The notes beneath the pieces were generated by a model, which was not told the DNA's origin, searched no databases, and saw nothing but the letters and a program-made list of their open reading frames with translations. Made by a program: the position numbers and the translations under genes. This document shows positions 11,965 to 25,300 of a stretch of DNA of 64,000 bases, piece after piece (position 1 is the stretch's first letter; every line of letters begins with the position of its first letter). The stretch comes from Spirometra erinaceieuropaei (lineage: Eukaryota > Platyhelminthes > Cestoda > Diphyllobothriidea > Diphyllobothriidae): assembly GCA_902702965.1 (NCBI GenBank), contig CACRXP010000008.1, positions 2,663,093 through 2,727,092 on the forward strand, given 5' to 3'.

Positions 11965-12440
11965 CTAAGGGTTGAGGTGTGTGGTAGGAACGTAAACGAC
12001 GAATGCACTAAATAAGTTTACAAACTTTAGTAAAAGGGACTCAATATGGAGGGAAGATGAAAGATTTGAGGACAAAGAAGCGCTAAGGTACCTGAAAGAG
12101 GATACCTCGTTAGGAAGGATGTCAAAGGATTCAGGACTAGGAGAGGACCGCAGTGGGAAAACACACTGAAATGATTTTTGATTGCTCATTAGGAGACCAT
12201 TTTTCAACGAGCATGGTGAGACATGGTCAAGGCCATCCTTCAGAGACTGAATATTCGTCTGATTTCTGAGAGGGCGGCAAACAACCATATCGTCAGCATA
12301 CTTAACTAATAAACAGTCGTTTGGGGATCTTAGATCATTATTGTAGAGGGAAAAGAGGTGAGGGGATAAAATGGAACCTCCGCGCGAGGCGGAGCACGCG
12401 TGTGTCATGCGCTGACCTGTGTCCACCTACGTCGTCCCCT
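11800..12440 (-). pseudogene. LINE (CR1/Jockey-like) reverse transcriptase fragment
   Basis: On the minus strand, 12426-11965 encodes GGSILSPHLFSLYNNDL followed by the catalytic box VKYADDMVVC and then the FRYLSASLSS block. This is the normal order of RT motifs 4-7 of non-LTR retrotransposons. The YADD catalytic box is intact. The fragment lacks the upstream fingers and the endonuclease, and the frame decays at the 3' end, so it is inactive. It differs from the 4.6-6.3 kb LINE in its motif sequences and so comes from a different family. Confidence 0.8.
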
Positions 12441-12695
12441 GCGGCCACACCAGTCCCCTGTCCTCGCCGCTGAGAACAGAGGATGAAGCGGATATTCTAC
12501 GCCGACGTAACTTACTCTAAACTAGTTAACATACAATGACAGTCTTCACCCACCACTGCGGACCGACTATCAATCCTATTGTAACTGAGAGGCGAGATCT
12601 GAGTTCACTAGAATAACCATTTTTTTCTCATGACGCTACAGAATTTCCCTCAAACCCATTAACAGAGACAGTCATACATGACGGCAGTGGACGTA
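12441..12695. other. no gene seen
   Basis: Unique-looking DNA between the LINE fragment and a P2 element. Confidence 0.4.
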
Positions 12696-13547
12696 CAGTG
12701 CGTGACCGATCTGATGAAATGTTGGCCCAAATTCTGAAATGCCTTTTCGTTTAGGAAGGGTTACTCAGGTGGGGTTGTAATGTGGCTTATCAAGCGACAA
12801 CATCCCATAGTATTTCGGACTCGGTAGGATGTCGGCTTTTGGATGCACTTCTTTTCGACGTCCTATAGAAGCTACACTCGGCAAAATTGACTGCTTGAGT
12901 AGCATGAATTTTTCCCATTAATTTTCGATGGTTTTATAAAATCAAATATCTGTTTTGGAAAACACGCACAAAAATGTGCTTTCTTTGGGTTTCAAAAACG
13001 TTTTTAATTATGAGATTTCTAAGACCGTACTATGTCCATACATACAGCGTCGCACATCTCCGTTTACCAATGCTCCTCGTGAAACGTACAACATAGTCCA
13101 CATTCATTTCAAAATTTTATGAACTCAACATGGTATCTTCTTAAGAGCATAGAAGAATATATTATTGGAGAATTCGGAAACTTTTTCAGAACCTAAATAT
13201 GCGCTTTTTTCGGATATAGAATGTAAGGACAATGTTGTCTCCTAACAAAGTAGCTAAAGAAAGCATTTTTTGTGCACGTTTTCTGCAAAAATTATTCGAA
13301 TTTATAAGACCATTGAAAATCAATTCGGAAAACATATGCCACTTGTATTAATTTTTTTTACCGAGTGTGGCCTCTATAGGACGTCGAAATGAAGTACATT
13401 CAAAAGCCGACATCCTATCGAGTCCAAAATACTATGGGATTTTGTCTCTTGATAAGACACATTACAACAACCGCCTAAGTAATCCTTCCTAAACGAAAAC
13501 GCATTTCAGAATTTGGGCCAACATTTCATCAGATCGGTCACGCACTG
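12696..13547. mobile_element. palindromic DNA element P2, complete
   Basis: It starts CAGTGCGTGACCGATCTGAT and ends with the inverse GATCGGTCACGCACTG. TA stands on both sides (12694-12695 and 13548-13549), a clean TA target-site duplication. The two halves are inverted copies along nearly the whole 852 bp. No open frame of note. Confidence 0.88.
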
Positions 13548-14004
13548 TATAGGCGGTGCGGTATGTGTAGGGTGCAGTTACCATGCCATCACGTATCTAC
13601 CATGATTATCGGCGCCTGCATTCATCGTCGATGGTCGTACTTGGTGTGACGATGGCCTGCTGGCACCCACCAGAGCGTTAGTAGCACCAGTTCCATGACC
13701 CGGCTGCATTAGTGACGTGATAATCGCGACAATTAACGACACAAATGCGGGCGCAAAACAATCATCACGCCCAGCGTGACCATCGGCAGGGTACTACTAC
13801 GGAGTTGATAATTACGGTAAGTATGTAGTCGCAGGACGACCGGCGTGTACTTCTATTGGCGAGGCGTTCGCCTTACAAGTTCGAGTAGGGAATTCGCTAA
13901 AACTGACAAACGCTGTGCTGTGCCCTGTATATCATTTTCCTTAACCAAATCTCCCCTGCCTTGGTTTGCAGTTGGTTCCGCACCCACGCTCTTGAGAGAA
14001 AAAA
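13548..14004. other. upstream region of the cryptochrome gene
   Basis: 457 bp between the P2 element and the cryptochrome start codon. No TATA box or other clear promoter motif was recognised. The 5' UTR and promoter must lie here or further upstream. Confidence 0.4.
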
Positions 14005-14280
14005 ATGCGTGTTCTTCACTGGTTTCGCAAGGGATTACGTCTCCATGACAACCCGGCACTTCTCGCTGCGTTGCAACCCCCGGCGTCCAGACGAGACGGC
14101 GGTGCAGCTCCAGTGGAGCTGTTGTTTGTTTACATACTTGATCCCTGCTTGCCCGATCACATGGACATGGGGTTTCGACGCTGCAGCTTCCTCTTGGAGT
14201 GCCTCCAGACCCTGGACAAGTCACTCGCCAGCATGAATCCCGAATTTCGTCTGTTGACTCTTCGCGGACGTCCGGAAGAG
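14005..14280 (+). CDS. cryptochrome exon 1
   Basis: Residues 1-92, from the initiator ATG to GAAGAG, followed by donor GTTTGT at 14281 (phase 0). The ATG is chosen because [16 protein letters not shown] is the usual N-terminus of the family. Confidence 0.93.
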
Positions 14281-17200
14281 GTTTGTGACCTTTCATGTTT
14301 GCTCTCCGCTAGCCCTGGGAACCTTAGCGTTCGAGGCTGTTTCCTCAGCCCCGGTTGAAACCAGTCAGTCCGATGCCTCCCTTATCTTGAACCCTCAGAC
14401 ATCACTGGGCTGAATTATATAAATAAGATTATACCACTCCCACCGACTCCCTCTGGTCTGCCAGTGCCCTCCACATTTCTCGTCAGTAAATGACGTCACA
14501 TGGCTGCGTCAACTGCAACTGCAGCAGTTTTGAGGCAACAGTCTATTAGCGCTCATGAAATCATATTATGTCCTCTAACGACTGGTTTGGGTTGGAAAAT
14601 GCCTTTCCGTTCTGGAACATTCATACAATGGCTGCGTTGAAGACGGAGTGGGGGGCGTCCCGTTCTCCCCTGCGGCTCAGGCCTAAAGTCTACACAGGCG
14701 GTCGCACAGCGACCGGAAGTCCATAACTCGAGAAGAGCATTACCAACGCATACTAGACTTGACGTTTCTGGCCCATTTTCCGTCGTCATTCAGTCTCGCT
14801 AGCCCCATACCCTCCGCTGTGTTTCTGCCCGCGTGAGCTCTAGACTGGGAAGAACGAAACGTCCTTATTTCGTCCCGAGACCAGAGTGAATCGATGAGCG
14901 ATATGTTCGTGTGACTTTGAGTAGCCGGTTGAAAACGGGTATAAGTACCCCCAATTAGATGTGGCTTTGAGCTAAATTCCGGGACGGTAACTATTTCCGT
15001 GTTCTAACTCTAACCCTAACTTCAAACCTGACGTTAACCAGCCACTAATAATACCGAATTTTCTTAGTTGCGAACTCTAGGACATTACTTCGTGGACCAG
15101 TGGTAGAAATTTCCGCTAAGTGTTTATGAACAGTGAGCTTAGCCAATCATTTATGTTCTCTGTGAATGGTGCTCTTGATTGCCCCTTTGCCAGTCCCAGG
15201 CGAAATAATCAATGAAAATAAGGTTAGGGCAATGGTGGAAGGAGCGCTCACTGATCGCTCTTACGGAACTCACACATCCCGTTATGCCTTACGGGCTGTC
15301 TCTCTCGAGCCCAACCAGCAGCCGCACAGCGGCGCATGATATAGGCAGAGTGTTATTACCGAGAAAGACAAGGGAGACTGGAATGGCTATTTCTGGCTCA
15401 TTAGTCGTCGTCAGCCAGTTATACCCAACCTCGAAGTGTGGAACACCTGAGTCTCGATCCCGCGGCCTGGTAGTTAGAAGTCCAACGCCTCTAACCACTG
15501 AGCCACGGGCTCTTTGTTCTGTCGGTTAGGACAAGTCAAATACATAAATATAGTCCTCTTCCCGATCAGTACCCTAAATATTTTCTGTACACGTCTAGGC
15601 CGCTCTTTTGCGATCGGCTGTCGAAGGCTGGGGATAGCCGGCGCTGTGGAAAATGGATCTATGGATCCCGTTTATTTCGTCACTCTAAAGTCCTTATCTT
15701 GTTATTTACTGCATTTGCTACCCGTATCCACTTCAACTGGCTTCATGTTGGTGTTTTCAGGTCACGACAATATGGCGTGGATGAAAATCCTATGGACCTA
15801 GAGACTAAGATGTTGGGAGCGTTTTTGCGATATTCACATGACTCCCCAAAGCCCAGTGGTCGGCGCCTTCCTACCGAGTCTAAATCACTGATAGCGGACG
15901 TTGATACTTTTTTTTGAAATCAGACTTCTGCGATTGTTTTTTTTGCTGGTCAGTTTACAAAAAAGGAGGTTACCGGAGCAGACGCTTGAGCTGTTGACGT
16001 TTCGGAGATCTTGGTCGACTCATCATTGGGAGAGCGTTTGGTGCACAATACCTTTCATAAATGCTAATGGTTTGCCTTGTGCTGATGTATTCTCCTCCTC
16101 CTCCTCCTCCTCCTCCTCCTCCTCCTCCTTCTCCTTCTCTTTCGCTGCCTCGGGCATTTGGCGGACTTTTAACGGGTCTCACGGTTGAATCATCACCTCG
16201 ATGGAAGACGACTGAGCCTCTGCGGAGGCATTTCGATCTGAAGGCTCTCTTGCCGCACCCCCGTCAGGTGACTTCGTTGTCGGGTTGTGTTTGCGCGGCT
16301 TTTCTCTTAGCCCAGTGTGGTCTTTTGTTCCTACCTTTGCTTTTGTCAGTACGGAGGACTTTATAAACCGTAGGCAGCTCCGGGCGTCCGTCGACGGAGT
16401 TGACATCTGCACACCACGCCCCAAGTGTTAGTCATTTTGCCATTGAGTTACCCCCACCTCAGATAGTCGCTCCCTGAAGGCCAAAGGTATGGCTAGTTTC
16501 CCCCAGTGTGAATTGCCTCCGCGGTACCAGTTTGCGCTTTTGTGATTAAAAAACTCCCTTCTCGGCGAGTCCCTTCTCTCTCTGTCCCTCAAATTATCAC
16601 GTCGGATCTCTCAATTTTGCCAACGTGCGAAAAAGTCGCACATAGAGGAAGGAAGAGGCCGTGAATAGAGAGAGGTAAACGGGAAGCAATAACGAAACGG
16701 AGGTAAATAAGAATGCCGGGGGGGGGGGGTGAAGAACGAAGCTGCCAGATTACGACGCCGCGATCGATTCTCCTGACCTCCCCGAGATTGCTTCAACCTC
16801 TTACCTAATGCACTCTGTCTAATGCTTGTTGAAGTCACCTGGAGACCTCAAGCCCCCTAACGCCTTGTTCTTTTGAGGCTCCCCTAATTTGGCAAGACAT
16901 TTGTACTTCCTCCAAGATTGAAGGAAACCTGTTTGCTCAAAGACTTTGCGGGCCCTCGTGAGTATTTTCTGTTTTCATCCGAAATTCCTTTAATCCCAGG
17001 TACTGCCGAAAGCCTGCCTAGCCTGGGGTGTCGAACACGTCACCTACGAAGTGGACACTGATGCCTACGGCAGATCACGTGACACAGCAGTGCGCGACCT
17101 GCTCGCCCAATCCAATATCAGCGTCAGCGAGCACAGCGGCCACACTCTGTGGAACCTAGACTGGTTGCGCTCTAAATACACCGCTCCTCCTGCTCCGCCG

Positions 17201-19341
17201 AAGAGAACCACTGAGAATGGCGACGGACCTACCAACAGTACTTCCTCCCAACAGTTGGGCGTTCCTCTGACCTACCAGAGCTTCTGCGCCCTAACTCGTC
17301 GAGTTGCACCTCAAGGACCGGCTCGTCCTCTGCCGAGCTTTGCGGAGTATGTCAGCCAGGGGATTGTGTCGAGCCCAGACCTGGAAGGCCTACGGGGAAG
17401 CTTTCCGGACCTTGGGTGTAGTCTCGGCGCCCCTGCCACTGTAGCTGACATGGATATCGGTCCAATACACTACAGCCGGGTTGGTGAGGACTTGTTGGAC
17501 TCAACGGCCGAGAAGCAAGGACTCCTGTTTCCAGGCGGAGAAGCTGAGGCTCTGGAACGACTTCGTAGAACGGTAAGTTTCCTCTCCAGCAGCAACCTTG
17601 AAATTTTACCGAGTTTTGTTTTCGACCTGCAAAATCCTCCGGCTTTTAAATTTGCCCTTTTGTTGTTGAGGCCTGAATGAACTTACCCTGCCACCTTCGC
17701 GGTTTAAATTCGTCGTCGTGTTTTTGTTGAACATATTGGGCAAAAGATGGCCGGCAACTGACAACAGTGCTGCAGTTGGCCAAACGAATGTCATTTCTGG
17801 CCATGCCAGAGAACCGACCCCATGCGGTGCGTTCGTCCCCCCCCCCACAATTCGACATGACCGAGTTTGTTGTAAACAATCTGCTCCGCTGACCCCGGAT
17901 TCGAAGTGGCCGCTGCACCGGTGTGTGTGAGAGAGAGCCAGTCTCCGGTACAGGAAACGCCCTCTCCAAGTGTTGCTGGTTCTGATTTTTCCCGCAAGGT
18001 TGTGTGTGATGCACCCAATGTGAATTAAAGTCCTTGGCGCACTTCAATGGCACTTATTTAATGGTCTGTCACCAGAATGATTGTGTAGTACACACTTAGT
18101 CGTAGCACGCATTTTCGCACGCTCTAAATCAAGTGGATCAGGTTTTCTATGCTTTAACCGGCGAAGTCCCCTTGCATACCACTCCGCGTTGGATAGATGG
18201 CGATGTATGTGTTGCTGGGAGGAATCATGGCAAGTGGGCTTTCCTGCAACTTACCTTCGTGTAGAGATGTGGAAGTGCTCTGAGAAGCGTTTGCTTAGCA
18301 GGCGGAATTGCGGCTTGGAAGACTTTGCTTCGACTGAGGACCGTGCCCCAGACTACGACCGACGTCACAAACATTTGACTACTGCCAAACTTTCGGAGTA
18401 CTTTTCGCCAAACGTCTTACTACTTGTGCCAAATAAACTCAGACTGACAGTTTTCACTTCAGAGGCAGCTGTGCCATCGCATTCGGCTGTGAAAACAACC
18501 GTTGTCATCTTCAGATGACCGATGTAAACGGTGGCTCGCCCCAAAACTCCAGGTTCCGTTCTCTTCTCTCACTTAGAACTTTTTCCCATCTATGACTAAG
18601 TTTACCGCGGCCATGAGACCGACGGCGCCGTCCCTCTTCAGCACTAAGTAACTGTTCTCGACTTCATTTGACATCGTCTATTCTCTGCTTGGGCGAGTTC
18701 GTGTTAAGTAACTGCTCACGAGAATTTTTTGAAGCCTGTTCGAAATCACTGTGGAGCTCTTTCGGTCGGATCTTATTTCGCAGCCGTACCTGTGGTAGAC
18801 AGGCCCCAGCCTAACCCCTAACCTTAATCCCTTACCCTGACCCCTTACCCCAAACTCTAACCCCTGACAGGTACGGCTACGAGATGGGATCTTGCCGCTT
18901 CTTTCTTGTTTTTGTTTACGAAGCGTAATTTTAGAAGCCGTTAGGGCTCAAAGACACTATCTAGGCACGGGTTCTAATTATGAATGATCTGTAGTCTTAG
19001 GTTACCTGATCAATGGTCTGCGCGTTGTGTGGGGCGTCCAGAGACGCAACTCTGATAGTTATTCGAAAGGTCTAGCTGCTTGGGGTGGGTCTCCCTTGCA
19101 CCTGGCCTTCACCTATGGCTCTACAACAGCTCTCTCTTCATAAACCAACTGGCGCGCATCTTCGTCTTCTGACCTGTTCTTTGGAACTCGTCTCTCCGCT
19201 CCTATCGACAGATTTAACTGCAACCCTTTAAATGACTAGTAACGCCAGTCTTCTCCCTGCTATAATCCAGGTTTTGGCTCTCTCACTCTCCTCCCTTCTT
19301 CTCCTTCTCCTTCTTCTTCTTCTTCTTCTTCTTCTTCTTCT

Positions 19342-19388
<47 letters not shown>

Positions 19389-22300
19389 TTCTTCTTCTTC
19401 TTCTTCTTCTTCTTCTTCTTCTTCTTCTTCTTCTTCTTCCTTTATTAAGATTTCTTCTCCTCCAATGCCCAAAAGAAAACTACGCACTTTGGTAGCATGT
19501 GCTTCTGCCGAAATGTCTCGACTTTTTTTCCAAACTTATTTGACATTATGTTTCTTCTCTCCCCTCGTCCACACTCCAGGTTACTGAACGACCAAGCTGG
19601 GTGCGTGGCTTCGCGAAGCCGGCCACCGCGCCCACTGGTCTGCCGATTTCTACTACAGGGCTCAGTCCCTACCTGCGTTACGGGTGTCTTTCCGTACGCA
19701 CCGCCTGGTGGGCCCTGAGAGAGGCTAGGAGAACCGCAAAGACCCCCGCCAGCGCCTCTCAACCCCCGGTGTCTCTGCATGGACAGCTCTTGTGGCGCGA
19801 GTTCTTCTACCTGGTCTCTTCGGTCACACCAAACTATGATAAGATTGTGGTAGGTGTTCTGCTGTCTTCAGCGTTCGCTTCTATCCGTTTTTTTCCATTT
19901 GGCTGTCAGAGGACCTTCATAAGCTGCCAAGGTCGTCTGCGGTTTATCAGCGGGTGAGGCAGTCCGCAACGCTGATTCTCTGTGATCGGCTGCAACCTCG
20001 CAACGTCCCGTCCGCCATGATAGGTGTCTACCTCTGGCTATAATATGTTAAGGCGACTGTTCGTGCACGCAGGCATAACGTCTGTACATTATTCTTATGG
20101 CAGATGCCGTAGGTGGGCTAACTCATGAAATGTCAACAGGAATTCCGAAATGCGTTTTCGTTTCGAAAAGACTAATTAAGTGGGGTTGTAACACTAGTCA
20201 GCCTGCAACATAATTCTATAATATTTCGGTTACCGCAGTATGCCGGCTTTCGAATGAACTTCCTTCCGACGGCATGCAAAAACTACACTCTGTAACAAAG
20301 GACTACTTAGGTAGCATGTATATTTATCTCCGATTTTCGATGCCCCTAAAAGTCCAATAAGATTTCATGGAAAAAACGCATAAAAATATTCATTCTTTCG
20401 CTCATTCGGCAGATAACTACGTCTTCTTTTAATTTTATACTCGAAGGGAGGGTAGAATTCCGTTTTCAAATTCTTTTCCAATTCCCGTATAATTTTGAAC
20501 CCGCTCTGCCGTTGCACTTGCATTCAGGGTTTCCAAACTACAAGCCGTATATTTTCTGCGTACGGGAAACTACACATTTCTATGGGGTTCATAAAATTTG
20601 GCAGTGGATTTGATCCATATTGTTAACTTTACAAGCCACATTGGTAAATGCAGAGAAATAACGATTTATGAACGGCCATTTCAAGGTATTTAGAAGTCCC
20701 ACAATTAGAAACTTTTTAAAACCGAGCATAAAATTAAGAGAAGACGTAGTTATCTGCCGAATGAGCGAAAGAATGAATATTTTTATGCGTGTTTTCCATG
20801 AAATCTTATTGGACTTTTAGGGGCATCGAAAATCGGAGAGAAATATTGATGCTACCTAAGTAGTCCTTTGTTACAGAGTGTAGTTTTTGCATGCAGCCGG
20901 AAGGAAGTTCGTTCGAAAGCCGGTATCCTACGGTATGTGAAATAATATAGAATTATGTTGCAAACAGATTAGTTTCACAACCCTACTTAATTAGTCTTTT
21001 CGAAACGAAAACGCATTTCGGAATTCCTGTTGACATTTCATGAGTTAGTTCACCTACAGTAATTACGTTGGTGCCTTGACAAGCAAAGGCTTTACTGGCG
21101 TCTTTAAAACGAAACCTGAACTGAACTGGAATAGCGACGAAAATCCGATCAGAACATACTGGGTCTGCTGAAGAAGATGAAGGTTAATCGCTGATGACGC
21201 ATGTCTTCTCTTTTGAATTCCCGATCTGGTCAAGAAGTAAGTGAGACAGCGAGAGCAGCGTGGAGCGGTTTCCTCGATAGGGAAGAATGGCCCCTGGAAG
21301 CGATTTATTATATTGCTGAAGGTTCGGCGAGTTTGGTTGACTCACCCTTGGCAAAGTGTCGAAAATCCGAAACCCAACAGAATTCTAAATTCCGCAAATA
21401 TTCCCGTGTTACACTTGAAGAGTCAAGTTGGCAAACACGTGGTTTCGGTAATTCTTCGTCAGGCCAATACAGTTACATGGAGGAATGAAAGTGTACAATA
21501 TTAACTGTGTTTTCAGGTGTCTCAAGGGCTATTAAGTCATTAAAAGTCATCTTCCCCACGTCACCCGTATGACAAGGTCGGCGCGTTTTGGTCCTCAGAG
21601 CTAGGGGAGGGGGTAAGAGAGTCTTTGAGTGATGCTCTTGGATTGATTTTTATGGGCAAAGTCGAGAAAACAAGATCGCACGACACCATTAATGGCCTCG
21701 TCTTCTACGGTCGGTACGTGGACGATATCTTCTGCCTGGCGGATGGTACCACCGATACCGAGGACCTTGTCCACAAGTTCAACAGTGCGCACCTCTCGCT
21801 AAAGCTCACTGCAGAGGCCGAGGCAGATAGCGAAATTGCCTTTCCCGATGTCCTTCTGCAGAGGCAAGAGGATGGGTCTATCCAGCGCAGGGTGTTCCGA
21901 AAGAAAACCTGGACGGGACAATACCTTAATTTCCACAGTTCTGTTCCCCTAAAAATCCAACGAAATTTAGTCCAGGAATTGGCGGCTAGAGTGAGACACA
22001 TCTGCCCACCTGAAGCTATTGAAGCAGGGCTCCAACAGCTGCGGAACACACTTCGGGAGAACGGCTACTCAGATAGATTTATCCTCGGAAATATTGGGGA
22101 ACGCGCTGCAAAGCCCTCTGTTGCGACTGCGGAAAAGAAAGAGGTATTCCTAAGATTGCCTTTTGCAGGAGACGCAGCGAGCGAGCTAGTCAGACGGCGC
22201 TTAACTACAGCTATCACGAGGGCATTCTCCGCGGCAGATTTACGCGTATGCTTCATAAACTCTTCCCTCCTACGTTTGGGAGGTAAAGACAGACTACCGT

Positions 22301-25300
22301 TGGGGGCCACACCAATGTGCATTTACTCATTCACGTGCTCCTGTGGAGCGGGATACATCGGCCGTACAACGAGACGCCTGGTAAGGAGGGTGCATGAACA
22401 TATGCCCGCCTGGCAGACAGACGTGAGACCCGACCGATTTCGAGTTCTATTCTCGCACATTTAATCGATACGAATCACCGAGTCGATGCCAAGGGAACAT
22501 TTCAGGTTGTTTACCGGACACCAACATGCTTCTCTAAAGGCCTACTCAGTGGCTATACGGCCGGCGAATCCGGTGTTATGCTGTCAGAAAACCCTGACAC
22601 AAGCGCGCTCTCTCTGCCGTGGCCAACGCCAACCCTAAATGATGGCGACATGCCGCCTCCAATCCGTGTACTCAATCCAAGGACATCACTCAAAGACTCT
22701 CTTACCCCCCTCCCCTAGCCTTGAGGACCAAAACCCGCCGACCGTTCATGCGGGCGGCGTGGGGAAGATGAGTGTTAATGACTTAATAACCCCTGAGACA
22801 CCTATAACCACTGTTGATTTTGTACATTTCCATTCCCTCATGTAACTGTATTGGCCCGACGAAGAATTACCGAAACCACGTGTTTGTCAACTTGACTTTT
22901 CAAGAAACTGAAGTGGTTTGTCTCAACACTGGGCCTCTCGCGAGTGTCTGCACGTACACACCAGGGCTGTCTGACATTCGCCATGCGGCTCTCCAGCTGG
23001 CCAATCAGATTCAAGGTCGAGTCAGAGGTATTCTGACGTAAGACGCTTTGGCGCACCCCCTCACACACTTTGCGACGCCGATCACGTGGACGTGCCCCCG
23101 CCCGGGTGGCAACTCTACCTCCAACCCCTTCAGTTATTCTGTACAGGATATGTTTTCCTCCTTCTCTTTCCATTCGGAACTGGGCCTGAAGGTCGTGGTA
23201 GCCAGGGTCTCACTCGCGGCATAGCCTATCTGTGATCGGTTTTTCTAGCTAGCCTGCCTTGGGCTAATCGATGTTTATTCTTTTGCTACTGCTTCGGACT
23301 TTTTGCGGAGGCCTGGTGGAGGGATGCCTGGTGCGTACGATAACTGCCTGCGCGGCTGGTCCTCATCGCGATCGAAGGCAGTTGAGCTTTTGTGTACGCG
23401 GTCTGATCTGGTGACCTCTCCGCTGAGTTGACGATTTCTGTTCACGTAGACGTCTCTGTAATTTTCGCTCAGTTTTCTCGACGTATTTTTAGTCCCTATA
23501 TGTTGTTCCATCTTTATGTTGCATTACGCGACAGCACACTTTGACCCGTGATCTATAGGTCATATCTATCCTGGCAGATTGTAACAGTCAAAAACCCGTC
23601 TCTGAGACTCCTTTAATGTAGGGAATGGTACACTAGGCCTCGAGTTTGGCATTTTAGCCGTCGGCTGTTTGTTCGCTGCTTGCTTTGTTCTGTAACATAG
23701 CTCTTGGAAGTTATGGCGGTGCGGTCGTTCAGCTCTATTTGTTGGCGTTCTACACTGTGTTTAAATTCCCTGGAATAGCGTGCTGAAATGTAGTATTTGC
23801 CTTTTGTGTTGGGTGGCTTTTTTGAAAACTGTAATTTACGGTTGTCCACCTGCGCCCATGGTAGTCGATGAGGCGGTTTCTTGCTCATTCCAATCAGTTA
23901 GCCACCACTGTTGGAAGCCTGGCGGGAGGACCTTTGTTTGGAATGGCATTACCGACAAAGGCAAGGGAGACTGGAATGGCCATTTCTGCCTTATTAGCCG
24001 TCTTCAGCCAGTCATACTCAACCCCGAAGTTTGATTCTGTTTGCAGGCTGGTTAACCGTATTCTCATCAAATCTAAGATCGTCGAACACCTCTGCGCATA
24101 TATTATTCCTGTCCGGCAATTATGTTCACAGCTGCGAATTCGCCCTGCGAGTGTATCAGGGCTCCCGATCATATAGCCAGGTTGTTTTTACACATGCATG
24201 ATTCTAACTGTCATCCAATTACTAATCTCCGGGACCCAATTAGCTTTGTACTTCTAACGACACATCTATGATGGGCATCCTGATCACTTAGGCCCTTGGC
24301 AGCACACCTAACGACCCGTAAAATGTGTTTCTTCTTACGCAGCAAAATGTGAGGTCTGAGCGAACATGGGGATATGTGATTACGGAGTTTGTCGGATAGA
24401 TTTCCATGCAACATTCCATCCGACATCATTTCTGGCGTCCCGCAGATTTTTGCAGTGAGTGTGGGTGCCTTTGAAGGGCACTCTGCCATATCTCCACTCG
24501 CGCGTCCAATTTACCACTGAATTCCATTTAGGTAGTTTTCTCTCGGATCCTGCCAAGCCACGATATTTTGGTTGTATGAGATAAATATCAGGCAGCATTC
24601 CAGTTTTGCAAATGTATAGGGCAGGTAGTCGTCACGACTATCGTTTCTTACTGCGAAGCTGCTGTTTCCAAATATCGGAAGTATTTTTAAATTTAGCACG
24701 AGAAGAATGTGGGCTTAGAGATCGCTCTGTCAGACATTGGCACCTTCCCTTAACCCGTCATCACTTTGAACACTGCAGCCTGTCACTTTGAGAACACAGC
24801 TACTCCTCAAGCACCTCGGTGACATTTCGTGAGCCCTGCTTGCAACCCCTTGAAAATCGGTCTTTCGCTGCCTTTTATTTTGGCCTGTTTTGTAGATTTC
24901 AACACCTCCGGAGCAGTTTTAAATCGCATCGAAATAGTCGGTTTTTAAATATCCCCAGAAATTGACTGCTAACTCGAAGTAAAGATGCAGGCCGACATGT
25001 GATCAATGGATATTAGTGTGGAAGTCCACTAGCCACAGCGGATAACCGCGTAATATTCATTAACTGCCGACAGACATCTAGTAGTATATTTAAGCGTTAC
25101 AAGATACCATACTAGCAGCACAGGTACTAGCCAAAAGCCCAAACATTCGTGTTTCGCCTGTATTCTGCCGCTGTATGGCCCAGCTGCGAGGGATTCGGCT
25201 CTCCGGTGCCCCTCCCCGTGTGTTTTCTGGTGGATACTCTAGGTTAGAAATTGTTGGTTCTTACTTTCCTCAGAAATTAACTGCTACCTTGGAGTAAATC

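Larger units (their letters stand above)
14281..16999 (+). other. cryptochrome intron 1
   Basis: 2.7 kb with donor GTTTGT and acceptor TAATCCCAG. It contains a SINE S1 copy at about 15215, a decayed hammerhead-like PLE end at about 15985-16040 and a CCT microsatellite at about 16091. A CTAACCCTAAC stretch lies near 15007-15020. No other gene seen. Confidence 0.85.
17573..19579 (+). other. cryptochrome intron 2
   Basis: 2.0 kb with donor GTAAGT and acceptor ACACTCCAG. It holds a small telomere-motif element at 18767 and a large TTC tract ending about 140 bp before the acceptor. The remaining open frames are unrecognised. Confidence 0.85.

Noticed and set aside
14985..15045. Telomere-like TIR element in cryptochrome intron 1
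   Set aside because: Only two or three CCCTAA-like units and no convincing inverted ends.
19232..19495. Leucine-rich or poly-glutamate protein
   Set aside because: Translation of the TTC microsatellite in cryptochrome intron 2.
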